This document shows positions 7,280-12,978 of a stretch of 23,696 bases of DNA, in pieces. The stretch covers positions 1 through 23,696 of the forward strand of contig CAMLMM010000028.1 of NCBI GenBank assembly GCA_946481105.1, read 5' to 3'. The translations under genes and the position numbers were made by a program. The notes under the pieces are model-generated. The model did not search any database. It was not told where the DNA came from and saw only the letters and a program-made list of their open reading frames with translations. The DNA is from an uncultured Alphaproteobacteria bacterium (GTDB lineage: Bacteria > Pseudomonadota > Alphaproteobacteria > Micavibrionales > Micavibrionaceae). Position 1 is the first letter of the stretch, and every line of letters begins with the position of its first letter.

Positions 7280-8509
7280 ATGGCGCTCTCATTTGAACTT
7301 GATGCGGTTTCATTGGCAATCGGCCTGGTAGCGGGTGGATTAGGCGTACTGGCTATCTGCCTGCCGAAACTCAGCCGCCTGCGCCAGACGCAGGATCATA
7401 TGGGCCAGATTTTTGACCAGCTGGCGCAGGATTCATTGCGCAAATCACAGGAACAATTCCTGATGATGGCTGAAGAAAAACTGAAAGCCGCGCAAAAAGA
7501 CAGCGGGTATGATCTGGAGAAACGCCAGAAGGCCATCGCCGATATGGTCGACCCGATTGGTAAAAGTCTCAAGGACATGGAAATGCGCATTGAAACACTC
7601 GGTAAAGCCGGGGCCGGACTCGAGGCGCAATTGAAAACATTCGCGGATGACCAGCGTTATCTGCGGGAACAGACGCAAAATCTGGTGCAGGTTCTGCGTA
7701 ACCCGACGGCGCGGGGCCGCTGGGGCGAAATGCAACTGCAACGCACCTTTGAACTGGTCGGGTTTATCGAAGGCGTTCATTACCGGACGCAAAAAGCCGT
7801 CATTGCCGATGGCAACACGCAGAAACCCGATTTCATCGTGACCCTGCCGAACGGCATCCAGATTGTCATTGATGTGAAAACCCCGCTTGACCCCTATTGG
7901 CAAATGCTGGATGAGGCGGGGACGGAATCGCAGGACCAATCCCTCATCCATTTCCGTCAGAAGGTCCGCGACCACCTGAAAGCCCTGAGCGCCAAGGATT
8001 ACTGGCGTCAATTCGACAGCCCGGAATTCGTGGTGATGTTCCTGCCATCCGAAAGCCTGTATTCGCTGGCGGTGTCACAGGACCAGTCGCTGCTGGAAGA
8101 AGCGTCCCGCGCCAATATCATTCTGGCATCACCCACTACGATCATGGGCTTGCTGCGCGTGGTCATGTATGGCTGGCAACAACAGAAAATTGCCGACGAA
8201 GCAAAAAATGTCGCCATACTCGGGTCGGATTTGTATCGCCGCATTTCCATTTTCGGCGATCATATGAGCAAGCTGGGCCGCTCGCTTGGCAGCGCAGTCG
8301 AAGGCTATAACAAGGCTATCGGCTCGCTCGACCAGATGGTCCTACCGGTGCTGCGTAAATTCCGTGACCTGCAGGTGCCGACCGGTGGCAAGGACATCCC
8401 TGCTGCCGATGCGATTGAGTCGACTCCGCGCATTGCATCCGCACCGGAATTGCAGATAAACGAACTTAATGTCACATCGCTCGCGGACCGTAAGACGCGG
8501 GTCGAGTAA
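7280..8509 (+). CDS. rmuC: DNA recombination protein RmuC
   Basis: RmuC family proteins limit inversions and other rearrangements at short inverted repeats and are thought to be membrane-tethered nucleases. The 409-residue product has an N-terminal membrane helix at about residues 10-28, a glutamine- and lysine-rich coiled-coil segment at about 35-140, the conserved R-G-R-W-G-E-M-Q-L at 145-153 and a PD-(D/E)xK-like core with P-D-F-I-V at 183-187 and I-D-V-K-T-P at 197-202 (D184, D198, K200 as candidate catalytic residues). Conserved Y-G-W-Q-Q-Q-K-I-A follows in the C-terminal half. AAGG lies about 8 bases before the ATG at 7280. The gene is immediately followed by a cluster of inverted repeats. 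Confidence 0.93.
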   Translation: MALSFELDAVSLAIGLVAGGLGVLAICLPKLSRLRQTQDHMGQIFDQLAQDSLRKSQEQFLMMAEEKLKAAQKDSGYDLEKRQKAIADMVDPIGKSLKDMEMRIETLGKAGAGLEAQLKTFADDQRYLREQTQNLVQVLRNPTARGRWGEMQLQRTFELVGFIEGVHYRTQKAVIADGNTQKPDFIVTLPNGIQIVIDVKTPLDPYWQMLDEAGTESQDQSLIHFRQKVRDHLKALSAKDYWRQFDSPEFVVMFLPSESLYSLAVSQDQSLLEEASRANIILASPTTIMGLLRVVMYGWQQQKIADEAKNVAILGSDLYRRISIFGDHMSKLGRSLGSAVEGYNKAIGSLDQMVLPVLRKFRDLQVPTGGKDIPAADAIESTPRIASAPELQINELNVTSLADRKTRVE

Positions 8510-8542
8510 TTGTTCTGATTTCACGGAGCGAACTACTAGGTC

Positions 8543-8637
8543 TCCCTCACCCCAGCCCTCTCCCGATGGGAGAGGGAGTTAAAGAAAGTTTTCTCACTTC
8601 AAGTCCTCTCCCTCCGGGAGAGGATTTAGGTGAGGGA
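8543..8637. repeat. Paired REP-like (BIME-type) palindromic element, 95 bp
   Basis: Two copies of a roughly 35-base unit stand in opposite orientation. Outer arms TCCCTCACC (8543-8551) and GGTGAGGGA (8629-8637) are perfect complements. Each unit carries its own hairpin: CCCTCTCCC, GAT, GGGAGAGGG at 8556-8576 and TCCTCTCCC, TCC, GGGAGAGGA at 8604-8624. This nested design is that of REP pairs, which are dispersed, non-coding and moved in trans by a REP-associated transposase; none is in the window. It may also act as a 3' barrier for rmuC mRNA. Confidence 0.85.
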
Positions 8638-8643
8638 ATTATC

Positions 8644-8671
8644 TTGACAACTATGCATTTATTCCTATAAT
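8644..8671 (+). promoter_or_regulatory. Full-consensus sigma70 promoter ahead of small basic-protein ORF
   Basis: TTGACA at 8644-8649 and TATAAT at 8666-8671 are perfect hexamers separated by 16 bases. Transcription would start near 8678, about 11 bases before the ATG at 8689, leaving room for little beyond the AGAGG ribosome site at about 8678-8682. No other gene in the window has so strong a promoter. Confidence 0.7.
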
Positions 8672-8688
8672 GGGGATAGAGGTATTGT

Positions 8689-9519
8689 ATGGGACGGAAG
8701 TGGACGGACGAACAGAAACAAAAACAGCGGGAGGCCATCCGTAAATGGCAACCCTGGACGAAATCCACCGGCCCCACAACCGATACCGGGAAACGGACAT
8801 CCGCCCATAATGCCCTGAAACATGGCCGCTATGATGCCGGGAGTCGCCATGACCGCCGTGTCCTCGGCCAGATACTGCGTGATAGCCGTGCCCTGATCGC
8901 CCTTGGCCGCGCGTGGCTTCAATGGCGCAAACAGCAGGATAAAATCCGGAAATTGCAAAACAAACTCGGCGTATCCCCTTCATTTCCCCGTCATTGCGAG
9001 GAGGAACAGCGTTCCGACGCGGCAATCCATTCTTCCACAAGCCAGTCTTCTGGATTGCTTCGTCGCCATATGGCTCCTCGCAATGACAACTCTGTGGTCT
9101 CTGTGCCCTCTGTGGTGAAATCCCTTTCTTCCCCTTACCCGCACTCCCCACTCACCACTTTTTTCCTAAAATCACAAAACGAACTATTAACTCGGGCGGA
9201 AAAGAGCCATTTCCCCTTGAAAATCCCCTGCAATTCGGGTTTCCTAGACACCTTGTTTAACCAAAGGTGCCCTAATTATGTCCGAAGCGCAAAAAGCCGC
9301 CATCAATTCGTCCTCTATCGTGATTACCCTGCCCGATGGCATCACCCGCACCTACGATTCAGGCACCACTGGCATGCAGATTGCAGAATCGATCGCCAAA
9401 TCGCTGGCCAAGGCGTCCATCGCCATCAAAATCAATGGTGTGCTGAGCGATCTGTCCCTGCCGATTACTGCCGATTCTTCCATCGCGCTAGTGAAACGCG
9501 ACGACCCGGAGGCCCTTGA
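8689..9519 (+). CDS. Small basic protein with KSTGP...NALKHG motif, 3' end rewritten by repeats
   Basis: The open frame is 276 codons, but only residues 1 to about 100 look like a genuine protein. They are strongly basic, start [17 protein letters not shown], and contain [10 protein letters not shown] at 22-31, then [13 protein letters not shown] at 34-46. This pattern recurs in small alphaproteobacterial proteins that I know only as uncharacterised and sometimes phage-linked. From residue 101 (base 8990) the frame runs into a dispersed inverted repeat (translated [10 protein letters not shown]), then other repeats, and finally overlaps thrS by 242 bases out of frame. The native stop was therefore probably lost, and the tail is unlikely to be a selected sequence. 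AGAGG and a consensus promoter precede the ATG. A degraded gene is a fair alternative. Confidence 0.5.
   Translation: MGRKWTDEQKQKQREAIRKWQPWTKSTGPTTDTGKRTSAHNALKHGRYDAGSRHDRRVLGQILRDSRALIALGRAWLQWRKQQDKIRKLQNKLGVSPSFPRHCEEEQRSDAAIHSSTSQSSGLLRRHMAPRNDNSVVSVPSVVKSLSSPYPHSPLTTFFLKSQNELLTRAEKSHFPLKIPCNSGFLDTLFNQRCPNYVRSAKSRHQFVLYRDYPARWHHPHLRFRHHWHADCRIDRQIAGQGVHRHQNQWCAERSVPADYCRFFHRASETRRPGGP
8990..9087. repeat. 98-bp dispersed-type inverted-repeat element inserted in the small ORF
   Basis: GTCATTGCGAGGAG at 8990-9003 and CTCCTCGCAATGAC at 9074-9087 are perfect 14-base terminal complements. GCAATCCA (9022-9029) and TGGATTGC (9051-9058) form an inner pair. The sequence resembles the widespread bacterial GTCATTGCGAG...GCAATCC palindromic repeat whose translation recurs in spurious proteins. 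It carries no gene of its own. It enters the preceding ORF without stopping it. Confidence 0.85.
9090..9116. repeat. Three 9-bp tandem units (CTCTGTGGT type)
   Basis: CTCTGTGGT (9090-9098), CTCTGTGCC (9099-9107) and CTCTGTGGT (9108-9116) follow the inverted repeat after two bases. Similar CTCTGTG-period sequences are scattered in many bacterial genomes outside genes. The rest of 9117-9277 is pyrimidine-rich non-coding sequence containing the thrS ribosome site (AAAGGTG at about 9261-9267). Confidence 0.65.
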
Positions 9520-11269
9520 GCTTATCCGTCATGACGCAGCCCATGTGATGGCCGAAGCCGTGCAGAAACTCTTCCCCGGCACACAGGTCACCATCGGCCC
9601 CTGCGTGGAGAACGGGTTCTATTACGATTTTTATCGCAACCAGCCATTCACCACCGAAGACTTCGCAGCGATTGAAGCGGAGATGCGCAAGATTATCGAA
9701 CGCGGCGACGCCTTCGTGCGCGAAGTCTGGTCACGCGACGACGCCATCAAGTTCTTCAGGGACAAAGGCGAGAACTTCAAGGTGGAACTGATTCAGGATC
9801 TGCCCGCGACTGAAGACATCAAGATTTACAAACAAGGTGCGTGGCTTGATTTATGCCGCGGTCCGCACATGCCGACCACCCGCCATGTGGGCAATGCCTT
9901 CAAACTGATGAAAGTCGCTGGGGCCTACTGGCGCGGCGATTCCAACCGCCAGATGCTCACGCGTATCTACGCAACCGCGTGGCGTACCGAAGACGACCTG
10001 AAAGCCTATCTGACCCAGCTCGAAGAAGCCGAGAAGCGCGACCACCGCAAACTGGGCCGTGAGATGGACCTCTTCCATCTGCAGGAAGAAGCCCAGGGCT
10101 CCATCTTCTGGCATCCGAAAGGCTGGTCGATCTGGATCACGCTGGAAGCCTATATGCGCCGCCGCCTGAATGATGGCGGCTATACCGAAGTCAAAACACC
10201 GCAATTGATGGATGCGCGTTTCTGGGAAGCCTCCGGCCACTGGGGTAAATACCGTGAGAACATGTTCGTGGTGCCCGATGTCGTGCCGAATACCGACGAA
10301 GGCGGCAAAGTTTTCAAGGAAGAACCGAAGCATTTCATGGCGCTCAAGCCGATGAACTGCCCGGCCCACGTCCAGATTTTCAAACAGGGCATCAAGTCGT
10401 ACCGTGACCTGCCCATACGTCTCGCTGAATTTGGCTGCTGCCACCGCAACGAAGCGCATGGCGCCTTGCACGGCCTGATGCGTGTCCGCCAGTTCACACA
10501 GGATGACGCGCATATCTTCTGCCGCGAAGATCAGATTCTGTCCGAGAGCGTCAAGTTCTGCGAACTGACCAAGGCCATTTACAAAGACCTGGGCTTTGAC
10601 AGCTACGCGATTAAACTCGAAACCCGCCCGGAAAAGCGCATCGGGTCGGATGAACTCTGGGACAAGGCCGAGAATGGTTTGAAAGAAGCGCTCGATAAAC
10701 TTGGCATGGACTACGAAATCTCCCCAGGTGACGGGGCGTTCTATGGCCCGAAACTCGCGTTTATCATCCGTGACGCCATCGGGCGCGAATGGGGCTGCGC
10801 GACATTGCAGCTTGATTTCAACTTGCCAGAGCGGCTCGACGCCGTGTATATCGGCGAAGACGGCAACCGTCACCGCCCGGTTATGCTTCACCGCGCCATT
10901 CTCGGGTCGATTGAACGCTTTATCGGCATCCTGATTGAAAACTACGCTGGCAAATTGCCGCTCTGGCTCGCGCCAGTGCAATGCGTGGTCGCCACCATCA
11001 CCAACGAAGCCGATGCCTATGCGGAAGATGTCTATAATCAATTGCGCGCGCTGGGCCTCCGGGTTGAGCTGGATAAACGGAACGAAAAGATCAATTTGAA
11101 GGTTCGTGAACATTCGCTGCAGAAAGTGCCGGTGATGTTTGTGGTGGGCGCCCGGGAACAAGCCGAGCGTACGGTTGCCATAAGACGACTAGGATCTGAC
11201 GGGCAAAGCGTGAAACCATTGGTCGAGGCCGCAGAATCTCTTGCAACCGAAGCCAAACCGCCGTATTAG
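9278..11269 (+). CDS. thrS: Threonyl-tRNA synthetase
   Basis: ThrRS charges tRNA-Thr with threonine and edits mischarged serine. The 663-residue product is full length with domains in normal order. These are an N-terminal TGS domain (about 12-75) and an editing domain with H85-D-A-A-H89 and D-L-C-R-G-P-H (C193, H197). The class II catalytic core follows, with zinc ligands C361 (M-N-C-P-A-H), H412 (Q-D-D-A-H-I-F) and H538 (M-L-H-R-A-I-L-G-S). The anticodon-binding domain runs from about 560. The ATG at 9278 follows AAAGGTG by about 10 bases and lies after the repeat cluster. infC follows 78 bases downstream, the familiar thrS-infC order. Confidence 0.98.
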   Translation: MSEAQKAAINSSSIVITLPDGITRTYDSGTTGMQIAESIAKSLAKASIAIKINGVLSDLSLPITADSSIALVKRDDPEALELIRHDAAHVMAEAVQKLFPGTQVTIGPCVENGFYYDFYRNQPFTTEDFAAIEAEMRKIIERGDAFVREVWSRDDAIKFFRDKGENFKVELIQDLPATEDIKIYKQGAWLDLCRGPHMPTTRHVGNAFKLMKVAGAYWRGDSNRQMLTRIYATAWRTEDDLKAYLTQLEEAEKRDHRKLGREMDLFHLQEEAQGSIFWHPKGWSIWITLEAYMRRRLNDGGYTEVKTPQLMDARFWEASGHWGKYRENMFVVPDVVPNTDEGGKVFKEEPKHFMALKPMNCPAHVQIFKQGIKSYRDLPIRLAEFGCCHRNEAHGALHGLMRVRQFTQDDAHIFCREDQILSESVKFCELTKAIYKDLGFDSYAIKLETRPEKRIGSDELWDKAENGLKEALDKLGMDYEISPGDGAFYGPKLAFIIRDAIGREWGCATLQLDFNLPERLDAVYIGEDGNRHRPVMLHRAILGSIERFIGILIENYAGKLPLWLAPVQCVVATITNEADAYAEDVYNQLRALGLRVELDKRNEKINLKVREHSLQKVPVMFVVGAREQAERTVAIRRLGSDGQSVKPLVEAAESLATEAKPPY

Positions 11270-11347
11270 TAAGCAGCAATATCTTATGAATTCCTTAGGG
11301 AGTTTCAGGGTAAAGTAATTTTTTGAAATAACTAATGGAGTATTACC

Positions 11348-11908
11348 ATCGCTAGACCACCATCTTCCGGACCTGTACGTCGCGAACGCGACGATGACGG
11401 ACCCCGTATCAATAATGAAATCCGTGTTGAAAAAGTCCGTCTGGTTGGCGCCGACGGCGAAATGATTGGAGTAGTCAGCATCCGCGAAGCGTTGCGCGCT
11501 GCCGAAGAAGCCGGGCTGGACCTGGTCGAGATTTCACCCAATGCCGAGCCACCCGTCTGCAAAGTTCTGGACTACGGCAAGTATAAATACGAACAACAGA
11601 AAAAAGCTGCCGAAGCGCGTAAAAAGCAAAAGGTCGTGGATATGAAAGAGATTCAGATCCGGCCGATGATCGGCGACCACGACTATGAAGTCAAACTCAA
11701 GGCTGCCAAGCGTTTTCTGGAAGACGGCGACAAGGTCAAAGTGGTTCTGCGTTTCCGTGGCCGTGAAATGGCACACACTGAAATCGGCATGAATCTGCTG
11801 AAAAAAATGATCGAAGATATCGGCGCTGTCGGCAAAGTTGAAGCTGAACCGAAAATGGAAGGCCGCCAGATGATGATGGTCATTGGTCCCGTTTCTGCGA
11901 AAACATAA
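11348..11908 (+). CDS. infC: Translation initiation factor IF-3, non-AUG start
   Basis: IF-3 binds the 30S subunit, prevents premature 50S joining and proofreads the start codon. The first in-frame ATG (11462) is far too late: the conserved N-terminal segment [14 protein letters not shown] lies upstream, and an in-frame TAA stands just before 11336. No ATG, GTG or TTG exists between, so the start is ATC at 11348 (7 bases after GGAG at 11337-11340) or ATT at 11342, which is too close to GGAG. With ATC the protein is 186 residues: N-domain to about 85, the basic linker [15 protein letters not shown] and the C-domain with E-I-Q-I-R-P and [10 protein letters not shown]. Rare infC start codons let IF-3 repress its own translation. 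Two terminators follow and no rpmI-rplT pair. Confidence 0.95.
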   Translation: MARPPSSGPVRRERDDDGPRINNEIRVEKVRLVGADGEMIGVVSIREALRAAEEAGLDLVEISPNAEPPVCKVLDYGKYKYEQQKKAAEARKKQKVVDMKEIQIRPMIGDHDYEVKLKAAKRFLEDGDKVKVVLRFRGREMAHTEIGMNLLKKMIEDIGAVGKVEAEPKMEGRQMMMVIGPVSAKT

Positions 11909-11959
11909 TCATTAAGTTTAATTTAGGTTTAAATACCTGATAATCTGCATAAATAATAG

Positions 11960-11993
11960 AACCCCCGTTGTATCCGCATCGGGGGTTTTCTTT
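11960..11993 (+). terminator. Intrinsic terminator after infC
   Basis: AACCCCCG at 11960-11967 pairs with CGGGGGTT at 11980-11987 around a 12-base loop, followed by TTTTCTTT to 11993. It lies about 50 bases past the infC stop. Confidence 0.85.
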
Positions 11994-12000
11994 GGATATA

Positions 12001-12027
12001 AAAAAAACCCCGCCGGAGCGGGGTTTT
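12001..12027 (-). terminator. Bidirectional terminator between infC and the histone H1-like gene
   Basis: AAAACCCCGC (12004-12013), loop CGGA, GCGGGGTTTT (12018-12027) is a perfect 10-base stem. On the minus strand it is followed by a run of seven T (12007-12001), ending the gene at 12095; on the plus strand it has four T and backs up the infC terminator. The 67 bases from 12028 to 12094 hold small imperfect hairpins only (for example GTGA/TCAC at about 12067-12079). Confidence 0.85.
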
Positions 12028-12094
12028 GATGGGTGGGGGCGGCGCCTGACTAAAAGTCAAAACGCAGTGATCAAGTCACCGCGCCCGAAATTAA

Positions 12095-12418
12095 TTACTT
12101 TGCAGTTACTGCCGTTACTGGAGCAGCAGCAGCTTTTTTAGCGGCTGGCTTCTTAGCGGCGGTTTTTTTAGCTGGCTTCTTAGCAGCAGCTTTTTTCACA
12201 GCTGGCTTCTTAGCCGCTGCTTTTTTCACTGCTGGCTTTTTAGCCGCTGGTTTCTTAGCTGCAGCTTTTTTCACAGCCGGCTTTTTGGCCGCTGCTTTTT
12301 TCACTACTGCTTTTTTCACAGCTGGCTTTTTGGCCGCTGCTTTTTTCACTGCTGGTTTCTTAGCAGCTGGTTTCTTAGCAGCTGGTTTTTTTGCTGCTGC
12401 TTTTTTTGCTACTGCCAT
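12095..12418 (-). CDS. Lysine/alanine-repeat protein resembling histone H1 C-terminal tail
   Basis: The 107-residue product is nearly all K-K-x-A-x pentads (A-A-K-K-P, A-V-K-K-A), with 39 lysines, no arginine, no aromatic residue and no globular domain, ending A-P-V-T-A-V-T-A-K. Such proteins resemble the tail of histone H1 and bacterial H1-like proteins (chlamydial Hc2, AlgP tail) that bind and compact DNA without base specificity; a nucleoid or RNA-binding role is inference from composition. The frame is open further upstream, to 12520, but the ATG at 12418 has AGGAG about 9 bases before it, and the extension is unrelated in composition. The coding DNA is a purine/pyrimidine-biased degenerate tandem repeat, prone to length change by slippage. 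It is downstream of trxA on the same strand with its own likely promoter. Confidence 0.85.
   Translation of the reverse strand: MAVAKKAAAKKPAAKKPAAKKPAVKKAAAKKPAVKKAVVKKAAAKKPAVKKAAAKKPAAKKPAVKKAAAKKPAVKKAAAKKPAKKTAAKKPAAKKAAAAPVTAVTAK
12130..12416 (-). repeat. Degenerate 15-bp coding tandem repeat
   Basis: The whole gene body repeats units encoding five residues, K-K-P-A-A or K-K-x-A-x, seen on the plus strand as recurring GCTGGCTTCTTAGC or GCTGCTTTTTTC blocks. Synonymous differences between units show some age, yet adjacent blocks are near identical, so copy number may vary between strains. Confidence 0.7.
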
Positions 12419-12459
12419 GTTTATTTTCTCCTGTTTGAGGTTAGAACATGATTCGACAC

Positions 12460-12487
12460 AGTGTAACGCGAAATGGATAAATTGCAA
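12460..12487 (-). promoter_or_regulatory. Probable promoter of the histone H1-like gene
   Basis: On the minus strand TTGCAA (12487-12482), 16 bases and TACACT (12465-12460) make a fair sigma70 match, placing transcription start about 35 bases before the ATG at 12418. An imperfect inverted repeat lies just upstream at 12500-12526. Confidence 0.5.
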
Positions 12488-12566
12488 AACGCGTTTTTTA
12501 CACAGGTGAATTTCGTCCACCTATGTGACAAGAACACAACAGATCATGTGATGATTAAAAAAGTAT

Positions 12567-12887
12567 TTACGCGGTTGCTTTCTTCACCCAATCGCTCAAT
12601 TGCGATTGTGACATGCCACCAACTTTTGTCTCAACAAGTTCACCGCCCTTAAAAATCATGAAGGTAGGTATGCCGCGGATTCCATACTTCGTAGGGGTAT
12701 TCGGATTTTCATCGATATTCATTTTGACAACCTTCACCGCACCGGAAAGATCGGATGAAAGCGCATCAACAAGTGGCGACATCATCTTGCATGGACCACA
12801 CCATTCAGCCCAAAAATCGACGACGACAGGCTGTGCAGAATTCAGCACTTCGGACTGAAAATTTTGATCGGTGACTTGCGTGGTCAT
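12567..12887 (-). CDS. trxA: Thioredoxin
   Basis: Thioredoxin is the cytoplasmic protein-disulfide reductant. The 106-residue product carries the active site W29-C30-G31-P32-C33, the preceding V-V-V-D-F-W-A-E and the cis-proline loop G-I-P-T-F (P74), then G-G-x-x-V strand features, all at normal spacing. The frame can be extended to a TTG at 12911, but the ATG at 12887 has GAGG 8 bases upstream and gives standard length, so I prefer it. It lies 91 bases after addA; thioredoxin directly after addA is familiar in alphaproteobacteria. TATAAG at about 12930 on the minus strand could be a -10 of its own promoter. Confidence 0.96.
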   Translation of the reverse strand: MTTQVTDQNFQSEVLNSAQPVVVDFWAEWCGPCKMMSPLVDALSSDLSGAVKVVKMNIDENPNTPTKYGIRGIPTFMIFKGGELVETKVGGMSQSQLSDWVKKATA

Positions 12888-12978
12888 CTTTTTTACCTCT
12901 TTTTTGGACAATATTGATTCGCTTATAGAAAGGATATCGCTCCGCCAGACTAAAAATCAAGCATCAGAACGACTCGAT

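Noticed and set aside
7445..8011. 188-codon minus-strand ORF inside rmuC
   Set aside because: Antisense shadow of a conserved gene, repetitive H/F/Q-rich composition and no family signature.
8651..9151. 166-codon minus-strand ORF across the repeat cluster
   Set aside because: Its sequence ([23 protein letters not shown]) is the translation of dispersed repeats and the opposite strand of the small basic ORF, a known kind of spurious protein.
9851..11161. 436-codon minus-strand ORF opposite thrS
   Set aside because: It lies wholly within the well-supported thrS frame and is an antisense shadow; no recognisable domains and no ribosome site.
12130..12416. Possible CRISPR-like array
   Set aside because: The periodicity is coding (five-residue units), with no spacers and no conserved direct repeat of CRISPR size.
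12419..12520. N-terminal extension of the histone H1-like protein (34 extra codons)
   Set aside because: Composition is unrelated to the repeat domain, it crosses the likely promoter, and AGGAG stands just before the ATG at 12418.
12888..12911. TTG start giving an 8-residue longer thioredoxin
   Set aside because: The ATG at 12887 has a better placed GAGG and yields the standard length.
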